A stretch of DNA of 64,000 bases from Paenibacillus lactis (GTDB taxonomy: Bacteria > Bacillota > Bacilli > Paenibacillales > Paenibacillaceae). Of this stretch, positions 53,153-61,841 are shown piece after piece; the first letter of the stretch is position 1, and each line of letters begins with the position of its first letter. A program made the translations under genes and the position numbers. The notes below the pieces were generated by a model. That model was not told where the DNA came from. It did not search any database and worked only from the letters and a program-made list of their open reading frames with translations. The stretch lies in contig NZ_JAGGKI010000009.1 of NCBI RefSeq assembly GCF_017873605.1, positions 202,110-266,109 of the forward strand, in the 5' to 3' direction.

Positions 53153-53560
53153 TTATCTCCCCTCAATCGCTGTACGCATCATGCGAATTTGCTCATTCAC
53201 CGCTTGTATGTACGAATGGTATCGGAGCTGGTTCTCCGCGAGCAGCACCATTTCCCGATCCGCATCGACATTATTCTCGTTGTTGTTCATAGAGCTGCTG
53301 CTGTCATTCGTAATCGAAGCGCTTGGAATGCTGCCGGTTGGACCGATCGGTATATGTCTTGGATCCGTCCTTCTCCCTTGCAGCGTAAGATGAGCTCCCT
53401 CCATCTCCTGTTTCAAAAGACTCTCGAAGGATACTTCGGATCTCTTAAAATGAGGCGTATCCGCGTTGGCGATATTGTTGGCAATGACGCTGTTTCTCAG
53501 ATTCGCTGCGTCCAAACCGCCTTGAAGCCGCTGAAAGGAACTATTGTTCAACAGATTCAC
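53153..53560 (-). CDS. flgB: Flagellar basal-body rod protein FlgB, first gene of fla/che
   Basis: About 135 residues. RLQGGLDAANLRNSVIANNI then ANADTPHFKRSEVSFESLLK, and DREMVLLAENQLRYHSYIQA at the C-terminus. The GTG at 53558-53560 is nine bases after AGGAGG; the reading to 53602 lacks a site. The promoter of the cluster should lie in the preceding 200 bp. Confidence 0.94.
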   Translation of the reverse strand: MNLLNNSSFQRLQGGLDAANLRNSVIANNIANADTPHFKRSEVSFESLLKQEMEGAHLTLQGRRTDPRHIPIGPTGSIPSASITNDSSSSMNNNENNVDADREMVLLAENQLRYHSYIQAVNEQIRMMRTAIEGR

Positions 53561-53994
53561 TAGCTCATTCCTCCTGACTGGACCTGCAGAAAAGTATTCC
53601 ACTCTTCCTAGCTAAATCCTCTTTTTTCGACAAAAAACATAATCCGTACGCCCTAATCTAGGTCTTAAGTAGAAAAAGACAGCATGATGTCACATAAACT
53701 AAGTTTCTTAAAGATTGGGACTTTTTACAATAAGAAAAAAGCCCTATCTTTTTCCAAGAATAAGGGCTTTTTATTCGTTTTCGTTTCGTTTTTTTCTAAA
53801 ATATTGCAAATCTCAATACTGATTTTGTAAAATTTAAAGTTTTCTTCCCAAGGTATAGGTCCAGGTGCAGGTCCGCTTGTTCACAAAAAATTACGAATTC
53901 GGTCCTGATCGCTTCCAACATACGCAAATATTTCGACATCTTGGACTTCATTTGCATCGACAAACATTTACACCTGAGCGCCTTCTTTGCCGAA
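53561..53994 (-). other. 434-bp hslU-flgB intergenic region without codY
   Basis: No convincing gene. It holds the hslU terminator (53735-53773) and then, toward flgB, an A/T-rich stretch that should contain the fla/che promoter. The best sigma-A-like match is weak (TTAAGA, 18 bp, GATTAT near 53629-53660). No sigma-D consensus (TAAA-N15-GCCGATAT) was found by eye. In B. subtilis, codY lies here. Confidence 0.6.
53735..53773 (-). terminator. Intrinsic terminator after hslU
   Basis: AAAAGCCCT pairs with AGGGCTTTTTT around a loop that can partly pair. T-runs occur on both strands, so it could work in both directions; only the minus strand has an upstream gene (hslU, about 220 bp away). Confidence 0.8.
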
Positions 53995-55398
53995 TTACAA
54001 AATATATTGGCTCAAATCCCGATCCTGGGCGATGCCGGCCAGCTTTTCTCTCACATATTGGGGCGTAATGACCATGCGCTCCAGCGTGAGCTCAGGCGCC
54101 TCAAACGACAGATCCTCCAGCAGCTTCTCCAGTATGGTATGGAGCCTGCGGGCGCCGATATTTTCAGTGTTTTGGTTTACTGAGGCAGCAATCTGGGCAA
54201 TCTCCCGAATGGCCTCCGGGGAAAATTCCACTTCGAGCTCTTCGGTGCGCAGCAAATTGATATATTGCTTGGTCAGCGCATTCTTCGGTTCGGTCAAAAT
54301 GGACACAAAATCATCCAGCGTCAAGCTGTTCAGCTCCACGCGGATCGGGAAGCGGCCCTGCAGCTCCGGAATCAGATCTGACGGCTTCGCAATATGGAAA
54401 GCGCCTGCGGCGATAAACAGCACGAAATCCGTCTTCACCGGCCCGTACTTCGTCATGATGGTAGAGCCTTCCACGATCGGCAGGATGTCGCGCTGAACGC
54501 CTTCCCTGGATACATCCGGTCCCGATTGGCGGCCTTGGCTGGCAACCTTGTCGATCTCATCGATGAAAATAATGCCCGATTGTTCGGCACGCCGGATGGA
54601 CTCCTGGATGACATCATCCATATCTATCAGCTTGGCCGCCTCCTCTTGCGTAAGCACCTTTCTCGCTTCCTTAACGGACAGCTTGCGCCGCTTCGTCCGC
54701 TTCGGCATCAGGCTGCCGAACATCTCCTGCATATTCATGCCCATCTGATCATTCCCCTGCCCCGCGAACATATCAAACATATTCGGAGCGGTGTCCTCGA
54801 CATCGATTTCGATCGTCTCATCCTCAAGCTTTCCGGACAGCAGATTGAAACGGATCTGTCTCCGTTTCTCCTTCAGGCTTTCGTCTTTATCCTCCGCATC
54901 ATCCTCTACGGCCTGAGACGGATTGTTGCCTCCGAACAGCATCTCAAACGGATTGCGCTGGCTCTTCTGGCTTTTGGTTGATGGGGCCAGCAGCTGCACG
55001 ATCCGCTCGTTCGCCATCTCTTCCGCTTTATCCTTGACCTTCTCCGTGCGCTCCAGCTTCACCATGCGAATTGCTGTTTCCACAAGGTCGCGAACCATCG
55101 ATTCCACGTCGCGTCCCACATACCCGACCTCGGTAAACTTCGTAGCCTCCACCTTCACAAAAGGAGCGTTCACCAGTTTTGCAAGCCTCCGGGCAATTTC
55201 CGTTTTGCCGACGCCCGTAGGACCGATCATCAGGATGTTTTTCGGAACGATCTCATCGCGCTCCTCATCGGACAGCAAGCTGCGCCGATAGCGATTGCGA
55301 AGCGCAACCGCAACAGATTTCTTCGCTTCCTTCTGGCCGACAATATATTTATCCAACTCGGAAACAATTTGTCTTGGAGTCATAGATTCTTTATTCAC
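53995..55398 (-). CDS. hslU: HslU (ClpY) AAA+ unfoldase of the HslUV protease
   Basis: 467 residues. TPRQIVSELDKYIVGQKEAK near 7-26, Walker A GPTGVGKTEIARRL near 59-72, pore loop GYVGRD near 92-97, an acidic I domain about 130-240, Walker B GIIFIDEIDKVAS, and a C-terminal tail ending in LSQYIL that docks into HslV. The start is GTG eight bases after GGGAGG. Confidence 0.97.
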   Translation of the reverse strand: MNKESMTPRQIVSELDKYIVGQKEAKKSVAVALRNRYRRSLLSDEERDEIVPKNILMIGPTGVGKTEIARRLAKLVNAPFVKVEATKFTEVGYVGRDVESMVRDLVETAIRMVKLERTEKVKDKAEEMANERIVQLLAPSTKSQKSQRNPFEMLFGGNNPSQAVEDDAEDKDESLKEKRRQIRFNLLSGKLEDETIEIDVEDTAPNMFDMFAGQGNDQMGMNMQEMFGSLMPKRTKRRKLSVKEARKVLTQEEAAKLIDMDDVIQESIRRAEQSGIIFIDEIDKVASQGRQSGPDVSREGVQRDILPIVEGSTIMTKYGPVKTDFVLFIAAGAFHIAKPSDLIPELQGRFPIRVELNSLTLDDFVSILTEPKNALTKQYINLLRTEELEVEFSPEAIREIAQIAASVNQNTENIGARRLHTILEKLLEDLSFEAPELTLERMVITPQYVREKLAGIAQDRDLSQYIL

Positions 55399-55447
55399 CG
55401 TGAATACCTCCCGCCCTGATATGGCTATACGCTGCCGTAAAGCATGA

Positions 55448-55990
55448 TTACAGCTCTTCTACAATAATATTGCTGTTCGTATATACGCAAACCTCTGAAG
55501 CAATCTGAAGCGCCTCTCGCGCGATATCCTTGGCCTCCATATGCGATGCATGCCGTTTCAGCGCACGTCCTGCCGAGAGCGCAAAGTTGCCTCCCGAGCC
55601 GATCGCCAATACATCGTCGTCGGGCTCAATAATTTCGCCCCCGCCGGAGATCAGCAGCATCCCTGTCTTATCCACCACAATCATTAAAGCTTCCAGCTTC
55701 CGCAGCACCCGATCCTGGCGCCAGTCCTTGGCCAGCTCCACGGCCGCGCGCTGCAGGTTTCCATGATGCTCCTCCAGCTTGCCCTCAAATTTCTCAAACA
55801 ACGTAATCGCATCCGCCACAGAACCGGCAAAACCGGCGACAACTTGTCCCCGGTAAAGACGGCGCACTTTTTTGGCGGTCTGCTTCATGACTACACTTTC
55901 TCCGAACGTGACTTGGCCGTCGCCGGCAATGGCTGCTTTGCCATTATGCCGTACTGCACAGATCGTCGTAGCGTGAAAAGTCATTTCCAT
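55448..55990 (-). CDS. hslV: HslV (ClpQ/CodW) protease subunit
   Basis: 180 residues, proteasome-like N-terminal-nucleophile fold: FHATTICAVRHNGKAAIAGD then GQVTFGESVVMKQTAKKVRR; VAGFAGSVADAITLFEKFE; DDVLAIGSGGNFALSAGRAL. The ATG at 55990 is nine bases after GGGGAGG, which would give MEMTFHATTI. A second ATG gives MTFHATTI with Thr at position 2. This matters, because the family needs a free N-terminal Thr or Ser. Confidence 0.95.
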   Translation of the reverse strand: MEMTFHATTICAVRHNGKAAIAGDGQVTFGESVVMKQTAKKVRRLYRGQVVAGFAGSVADAITLFEKFEGKLEEHHGNLQRAAVELAKDWRQDRVLRKLEALMIVVDKTGMLLISGGGEIIEPDDDVLAIGSGGNFALSAGRALKRHASHMEAKDIAREALQIASEVCVYTNSNIIVEEL

Positions 55991-56018
55991 GATGGCGGAC
56001 CTCCCCTATTTTTAAAAG

Positions 56019-57353
56019 TTACAGCGTATTCAGTTGGTTGTCATAAATGAATTTGCGAATATGATCAAGAGCGCGATTAGCCAAAGCTTCATTCTTCTCT
56101 TTCTTATTCCGGATCCGGGTCTCAAGCTTCGGCAGCAGTCCGAAATTCGCGTTCATCGGCTGGAAATTATCCGGATCGGCGTGCGTAATATAATAGGCCA
56201 TGCTGCCGATCGTCGATTCCTGCGGGAATACTATCCCTTCTTGTCCACGCGCTGCTCTTGCTGCATTGATGCCTGCAATCAATCCGGAGGCGGCGGACTC
56301 AACGTAGCCCTCGACCCCCGTCATCTGTCCGGCGAGATACAGATTCGGACGCGTCTTCACCTGATAGGTTTGCTGAAGCAGCTTCGGCGAATTGACGAAC
56401 GTATTGCGGTGCATAACGCCATACCGTACGATCTCGGCATTTTCCAGACCCGGGATCATCGAAATAATCCGCTTCTGCTCTCCCCATTTCAGATGGGTCT
56501 GGAAGCCTACCAGATTGTACAGCGTGCCGGCTGCATTATCCTGACGCAGCTGAACGACGGCGTAAGGAAGCTTGCCGGTATGCGGGTTCACCAGTCCGAC
56601 CGGTTTCATCGGGCCGAACAAAGCCGTTTGCTTGCCCCGCTTCATCATGACTTCGATCGGCATGCAGCCCTCGAAATAAATTTCCTTCTCAAACTCTTTG
56701 AGCTGGGCAACTTCGGCGTTGACCAGCGCATCGTAGAAAGCATCGAATTCCTCTTCCGTCATCGGGCAATTCAGGTAGGCGGCCTCGCCTTTGTCATAGC
56801 GGGAAGCAAGATACACCTTGCTCATATCAATGGAGTCCTTCTCTACGATCGGTGCAGCCGCATCATAGAAGTAGAAGTAGTCTTCGCCCATCAGCTCGCG
56901 GATTTGAGCCGACAATGCGGGAGAGGTCAAAGGTCCTGTCGCAATGACAACGATCCCTTCTTCAGGTATATGCTGAATTTCTTCATTTACTACCTCAATT
57001 AACGGATGCTGATGAAGCGTCTCCGTGATTTCGCCGGAGAAGCCGTCACGATCCACCGCAAGCGCCCCGCCCGCTGGCACGGCGTTGCGGTCCGCCGAAC
57101 CGATCACGAGCGAGTTCAACATGCGCATCTCTTCCTTCAAAACGCCGACCGCATTGGTCAACGTATTTGCCCGGAGCGAGTTGCTGCAGACCAGCTCTGC
57201 GAACTTGTCTGTATGATGGGCCGGCGTCTTCACGACCGGCCGCATTTCGTATAAGGTAACGGGAATCCCGCGGCTTGCGATCTGCCAAGCCGCTTCACTG
57301 CCGGCAAGGCCTGCCCCGATCACCGTTACTCTCTGTGTGTCTGTCAACGTCAT
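56019..57353 (-). CDS. trmFO: Methylenetetrahydrofolate-tRNA-(uracil-5-)-methyltransferase TrmFO
   Basis: FAD- and folate-dependent enzyme that makes m5U54 in tRNA. 444 residues. FAD Rossmann motif VTVIGAGLAGSEAAWQIA near 9-26, LVCSNSLRANTLTNAVGVLK, FYFYDAAAPIVEKDSIDMSK, and a C-terminal FAD motif PNLYLAGQMTGVEGYVESAA. Follows topA with a 14-bp gap. The xerC/codV gene that follows it in B. subtilis is missing. Confidence 0.97.
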   Translation of the reverse strand: MTLTDTQRVTVIGAGLAGSEAAWQIASRGIPVTLYEMRPVVKTPAHHTDKFAELVCSNSLRANTLTNAVGVLKEEMRMLNSLVIGSADRNAVPAGGALAVDRDGFSGEITETLHQHPLIEVVNEEIQHIPEEGIVVIATGPLTSPALSAQIRELMGEDYFYFYDAAAPIVEKDSIDMSKVYLASRYDKGEAAYLNCPMTEEEFDAFYDALVNAEVAQLKEFEKEIYFEGCMPIEVMMKRGKQTALFGPMKPVGLVNPHTGKLPYAVVQLRQDNAAGTLYNLVGFQTHLKWGEQKRIISMIPGLENAEIVRYGVMHRNTFVNSPKLLQQTYQVKTRPNLYLAGQMTGVEGYVESAASGLIAGINAARAARGQEGIVFPQESTIGSMAYYITHADPDNFQPMNANFGLLPKLETRIRNKKEKNEALANRALDHIRKFIYDNQLNTL

Positions 57354-57367
57354 TACCCCCTGTATGC

Positions 57368-59467
57368 CTACATCTCTGATGCTTCGTCCTGTTCCTCAAC
57401 CATTTCGGAATAGTCGCAGGAAGTGCATTGAAGCTTGACCCCCTGCTTGCTCTTCTTCTCTACCATTAAGCTGCTGCAATTCGGACACGGTTTAGGCGAA
57501 GGTTTATCCCAGGATACGAAATCGCATTCCGGATAGCGGTCGCATCCGAAGAAGATACGCCCCTTCTTGCTCCGTCGTTCCACGACATGGCCTTCCTTGC
57601 ACTTCGGACAAGTTACGCCGATGTCTTTGACGATCGGCTTCGTATTCCGGCAGTCCGGAAAACCGGAGCATGCCAAAAACTTCCCGAATCGTCCAAGCTT
57701 ATAGACCAATGGCTTGCCGCATTTCTCGCAAATCTCGTCGGAAACCTCGTCTTCAATCTCGATTTCCTTCATTTCTTCCTCAGCAACCTCAAGCCGCTTC
57801 TCGAATGATTTATAGAATTCCGACAGCACCTTGACCCAATCCTCGGAGCCTTCCTCGACATGGTCCAGGTCTTCCTCCATGTTTGCCGTAAATTCCACAT
57901 TCAGAATTTCGGGGAAAAATTGCTCCATCTGCTCGATGACAAGCTCCCCCAGCTCCGTCGGGACAAACTTCTTATCCTCAATGGCAACGTAGCCGCGCTT
58001 CTGGATCGTTTCTAGCGTTGGCGCGTAAGTACTCGGCCGTCCGATTCCAAGCTCCTCCAGCGTCCTTACAAGCCGCGCTTCGGTGTAACGCGGAGGCGGC
58101 TGGGTAAAGTGCTGCTTCGGCTCGATATCCTGCTTATCCAGCTGGTCGCCCGTATGCAGCTCCGGAAGGTATTTATCCTCTTCGGTCGTCCCGTCGTCAT
58201 TACCCTCAACATAGACCTTCATGAAGCCCGGAAAGCGAACCTTGGATCCGGTAGCCCGAAAAACGGCAGTACCTGCCGATATATCCACAGAAAGCGTATC
58301 CAGTACAGCAGAGGCCATCTGGCTGGCGACAAAGCGTTCCCAGATCAGTTTATACAAGCGAAGCTGATCACGGCTCATGTACGGCTTCACCGATTCCGGA
58401 TCCCGAAGGACGGACGTAGGCCGGATGGCTTCGTGCGCATCCTGCGCATTTGCCGCTTTCTTTGAATACTGCCTAGGGCTTTCGGGTACGAACGGTTCTC
58501 CGTATTTCTCCGTAATGTACTCCTTCGCCTCGTCTTGCGCGGTACCGGATATCCGGGTAGAGTCGGTACGCATGTACGTTATCAAACCGACAGTGCCTTC
58601 CTTGCCGAGCTCCACGCCCTCATACAGCTGCTGGGCGACCGACATCGTCTTCGCGGCCCGAAAACCGAGCTTGCGCGCCGCTTCCTGCTGCAATGAGCTT
58701 GTCGTGAACGGCGGCGACGGATGACGCTGACGCTCGCGTTCCTTGACTTCGCCGACCGTGAAAGAGGCATCCTTAATCGCTGCAAGCACCTCGTTCACGT
58801 CCTCCTGGCTGGACAGCTCCTTCTTCTCCCCGTTCAGCTGCGTAAACTTCGCTTCGAACGAAGAGCCCTTCACGGCCAGCTTCGCCGTGATCGTCCAATA
58901 TTCTTCCGGCACGAATGCGCTGATTTCGTTCTCGCGATCCAGAATGATCTTGACCGCAACGGATTGAACGCGTCCTGCCGACAGCCCCTTCTTAACTTTC
59001 TTCCATAAAAGAGGGCTGATCTTGTAACCCACCAGACGGTCAAGTATCCGCCGAGCCTGCTGGGCGTTAACGAGATCCATATTAATTTTGCGCGGCGTCT
59101 TGAAGGCATCCTTGACCGCCGTCTTCGTGATTTCGTTAAATACGACCCGCAGGCTTTGAGATTCATCCAGCTCCAAAGCATGGGCAAGATGCCATGCGAT
59201 GGCTTCCCCTTCGCGATCGGGGTCAGCTGCGAGGTATACTTTCTTTACCTTTTTGCTAGCATCCTTAAGTTCCTTTAAGACAGAACCTTTTCCGCGGATC
59301 GTAATGTATTTCGGATTGAAGTCGTTTTCCACCTCAACCCCGATCTGGCTTTTCGGCAAATCGCGCACATGACCCATCGAAGCCTTCACGATATATTTGC
59401 TGCCGAGATATTTGCCAATCGTCTTCGCCTTGGCAGGCGACTCTACGATGACGAGTGAATCCGCCAC
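57368..59467 (-). CDS. topA: DNA topoisomerase I
   Basis: Type IA topoisomerase, relaxes negative supercoils. About 699 residues. TOPRIM with LVIVESPAKAKTIGKYLG near 4-21 and LAADPDREGEAIAWHL; active-site Tyr in GLITYMRTDSTRIS near 290; three C-terminal tetracysteine zinc modules (CEKCGKP...CSGFPDC, CPKCKEG...CDRYPEC, CPNCSSL...CTSC). GTG at 59467 is eight bases after AGGAGG; the reading to 59503 is not favoured. Confidence 0.97.
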   Translation of the reverse strand: MADSLVIVESPAKAKTIGKYLGSKYIVKASMGHVRDLPKSQIGVEVENDFNPKYITIRGKGSVLKELKDASKKVKKVYLAADPDREGEAIAWHLAHALELDESQSLRVVFNEITKTAVKDAFKTPRKINMDLVNAQQARRILDRLVGYKISPLLWKKVKKGLSAGRVQSVAVKIILDRENEISAFVPEEYWTITAKLAVKGSSFEAKFTQLNGEKKELSSQEDVNEVLAAIKDASFTVGEVKERERQRHPSPPFTTSSLQQEAARKLGFRAAKTMSVAQQLYEGVELGKEGTVGLITYMRTDSTRISGTAQDEAKEYITEKYGEPFVPESPRQYSKKAANAQDAHEAIRPTSVLRDPESVKPYMSRDQLRLYKLIWERFVASQMASAVLDTLSVDISAGTAVFRATGSKVRFPGFMKVYVEGNDDGTTEEDKYLPELHTGDQLDKQDIEPKQHFTQPPPRYTEARLVRTLEELGIGRPSTYAPTLETIQKRGYVAIEDKKFVPTELGELVIEQMEQFFPEILNVEFTANMEEDLDHVEEGSEDWVKVLSEFYKSFEKRLEVAEEEMKEIEIEDEVSDEICEKCGKPLVYKLGRFGKFLACSGFPDCRNTKPIVKDIGVTCPKCKEGHVVERRSKKGRIFFGCDRYPECDFVSWDKPSPKPCPNCSSLMVEKKSKQGVKLQCTSCDYSEMVEEQDEASEM

Positions 59468-59502
59468 AGGTTCATCCTCCTCTCCAACATTCAACTTTCC
59501 CA

Positions 59503-60678
59503 TTATATGATCTTATATATAGCACCGGGTAATTGGGTTATCTGCTTTTTTATGATTAAAGATAACAGAACTGAATGCAAATGTCCAAAATCCCACTGGG
59601 TCCCCTCCAACAACTCATCAAGCGACCCGGGTCCCTGTTCGAGCATATGGTAAACGTGCCGTTCATCGTTTGTCAACCCGGAATCCATGCCGGGGAGGCT
59701 CGAATGAGGGGCCTGCCGCTCCTTATTGTATGTATTGGGAGCCCTGTTTGGCAACCAGGAATCATATTCCTCGATAATATCTTGGACGTCCGTCACCATC
59801 TTGGCCCCCTGTTTAATGAGGGCAAGCGTTCCCCGGCTCTTGGGAGAAGTGACTTGTCCCGGAACCGAGAAAACATCCCTTCCGGCCTCCAGCGCATAAT
59901 CTGCTGTGATCAGCGATCCGCTGCGGGCATCCGCCTCCACGACTACGGTTCCAAGGGACAAACCGGCAATGATTCGGTTTCTCCTCGGAAAAAATCCCGG
60001 GTGGGCTTTCGTGCCTGGAGGGTACTCGGAAACAATCAATCCCGATTCTGCGATCCGTTCATACAAGGACCGGTGCTCTGCAGGATAGATGACATCAATC
60101 CCCGCACCGAGAACCGCAATCGTTGCTCCTCCGCTTGTTAAAGCCGCCTCGTGCGCGGCGCTGTCAATTCCCCTGGCCATTCCGCTTACGACAGCCAGCC
60201 CGTACCGCGTCAGCTCCTCGGCCAATAGGCCGGCCATCTTGCGGCCATAAGCAGTCGGCATCCGGGTCCCGACCATGGCAACGCCGGGCTGGTTCAAAAG
60301 CTCCGCACGGCCGATCGAATAGATTACCCAAGGAGGCTCGGACATTGAATTCAACCGCTCGGGATATTGATCATCGAGGGCTGTAATAATACGTATTTTG
60401 GAACGGTTTGTCAACTTCCATACATCCCCTCGGGAATGCCCTGCGCTATCGCCCGCAGCATTTGACATCCGCTCCAGCAATTGTTCGACGCTCGACGGAA
60501 ACCGTTTCGACAATTTATTCGCCTGCTCGACAGACAATCCACAGCTTCTCCAGTCATTCACACCATAAGAAATCATGCCTTCATGCAGCTGGCCGTGCAT
60601 CATAATCCGGTGAATCGATTTCCATCCGATGCCTTCACTTTCATGCAATGCTGCCAGCAGCGCGCTCTCCAGCTTCAT
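59503..60678 (-). CDS. dprA: DNA processing protein DprA (Smf)
   Basis: Loads RecA on incoming ssDNA in transformation. About 391 residues. N-terminal SAM-like region; Rossmann-like core GVAMVGTRMPTAYGRKMAG, AVVSGMARGIDSAAHEAAL, LGAGIDVIYPAEH, FPRRNRIIAGLS and GSLITADYALEAGRDVFSVP. A C-terminal winged-helix end follows. ATG at 60676-60678 follows AAGGAGGCGACTGGA. Confidence 0.95.
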   Translation of the reverse strand: MKLESALLAALHESEGIGWKSIHRIMMHGQLHEGMISYGVNDWRSCGLSVEQANKLSKRFPSSVEQLLERMSNAAGDSAGHSRGDVWKLTNRSKIRIITALDDQYPERLNSMSEPPWVIYSIGRAELLNQPGVAMVGTRMPTAYGRKMAGLLAEELTRYGLAVVSGMARGIDSAAHEAALTSGGATIAVLGAGIDVIYPAEHRSLYERIAESGLIVSEYPPGTKAHPGFFPRRNRIIAGLSLGTVVVEADARSGSLITADYALEAGRDVFSVPGQVTSPKSRGTLALIKQGAKMVTDVQDIIEEYDSWLPNRAPNTYNKERQAPHSSLPGMDSGLTNDERHVYHMLEQGPGSLDELLEGTQWDFGHLHSVLLSLIIKKQITQLPGAIYKII

Positions 60679-60705
60679 TCCAGTCGCCTCCTTCAAAATA
60701 AACAG

Positions 60706-60752
60706 AAAAAGCAACCTTTCATCTCCTGAAATCAGGACATAAAAGGTTGCTT
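60706..60752 (-). terminator. Intrinsic terminator after sucD
   Basis: Minus strand AAGCAACCTTT and AAAGGTTGCTT form an 11-bp stem with an inner TCCTGATTTCAGGA hairpin, followed by TTT and TTTATTTT. It ends the sucCD transcript about 60 bp after sucD and just upstream of dprA. Confidence 0.92.
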
Positions 60753-60812
60753 ACCTAATTTTAATATATTGGGTTGCGCAATTAGGCAAAAAGCTGCCTC
60801 GCGTTCATACGA

Positions 60813-61742
60813 TTAATGAGTAGTGCAAGCCTCAAGCAAGCCCTTCTCCTCAAGCACACTGACAAGCGTCGATCCCATTTCGGCCGGTGTCGGAGCAACT
60901 TTAATGCCGCAAGCCTCGAGTACAGCAATCTTCTCTTTCGCTGTCCCCTTGCCACCGGAAATGATCGCGCCGGCATGGCCCATGCGTTTGCCTGGAGGCG
61001 CAGTTGCCCCGCCAATGAAGCCGACAACCGGTTTGGTCATGTTGGCTTTGATCCACTCGGCAGCTTCTTCCTCGGCCGTACCGCCGATTTCACCGATCAT
61101 GATAACGGCTTTCGTGTTCGGATCCTCATTGAACAGCTTCAAGACATCGATAAACTCGGTGCCTTTAACAGGGTCTCCGCCGATTCCCACGGCAGACGAT
61201 TGTCCGATGCCGCGTGCAGTCAGCTGATGAACCGCCTCATAGGTCAGCGTTCCGCTTCGCGATACGACGCCGACATGGCCCGGCGTATGGATGTAGCCCG
61301 GCATAATCCCGATCTTGCATTCGCCCGGCGTAATGACACCCGGACAGTTCGGCCCGATCAGGCGGGTCTTCTTGCCTTCCAAATAACGTGCAACCTTCAC
61401 CATGTCCAGCACCGGAATGCCTTCCGTGATGCAGATGACAAGCTCCATCTCGGCATCAACGGCTTCCATGATCGAATCGGCAGCAAATGCAGGCGGAACA
61501 TAGATTACGCTTGCGGTTGCGCCGGTCTTCGCCTTCGCTTCCTCAACGGTGTTAAACACCGGAAGCTTCACGGTAGTTCCGTTCTCCAGCGTAATTTCCA
61601 CTTCCGTGCCGCCTTTGCCCGGCGAGGTTCCGCCGACCATTTGCGTACCGTAATCGAGGGCGCCTTTCGCATGGAACAGAGCCGTTTTACCTGTAATCCC
61701 TTGTGTGATAACTTTTGTATTTTTATCGATCAAAATACTCAC
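60813..61742 (-). CDS. sucD: Succinyl-CoA synthetase (ADP/GDP-forming) alpha subunit
   Basis: TCA cycle substrate-level phosphorylation. About 309 residues. ILIDKNTKVITQGITGKTAL at the start, GGTSPGKGG, LIGPNCPGVITPGECKIGIM near 120, HVGVVSRSGTLTYEAV, and the active-site His in GKRMGHAGAIISGGKGTA near 246. GTG at 61740-61742; the reading to 61790 is not favoured. Confidence 0.97.
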   Translation of the reverse strand: MSILIDKNTKVITQGITGKTALFHAKGALDYGTQMVGGTSPGKGGTEVEITLENGTTVKLPVFNTVEEAKAKTGATASVIYVPPAFAADSIMEAVDAEMELVICITEGIPVLDMVKVARYLEGKKTRLIGPNCPGVITPGECKIGIMPGYIHTPGHVGVVSRSGTLTYEAVHQLTARGIGQSSAVGIGGDPVKGTEFIDVLKLFNEDPNTKAVIMIGEIGGTAEEEAAEWIKANMTKPVVGFIGGATAPPGKRMGHAGAIISGGKGTAKEKIAVLEACGIKVAPTPAEMGSTLVSVLEEKGLLEACTTH

Positions 61743-61841
61743 GATTGATTCACATCCCCTATTGTTATTTGAAAATGAAAGCAACCGCACGGCCGGACGG
61801 TCGAGCGTCCTTAGGTGCCATGCCTCTTCAGGAATGAATTA

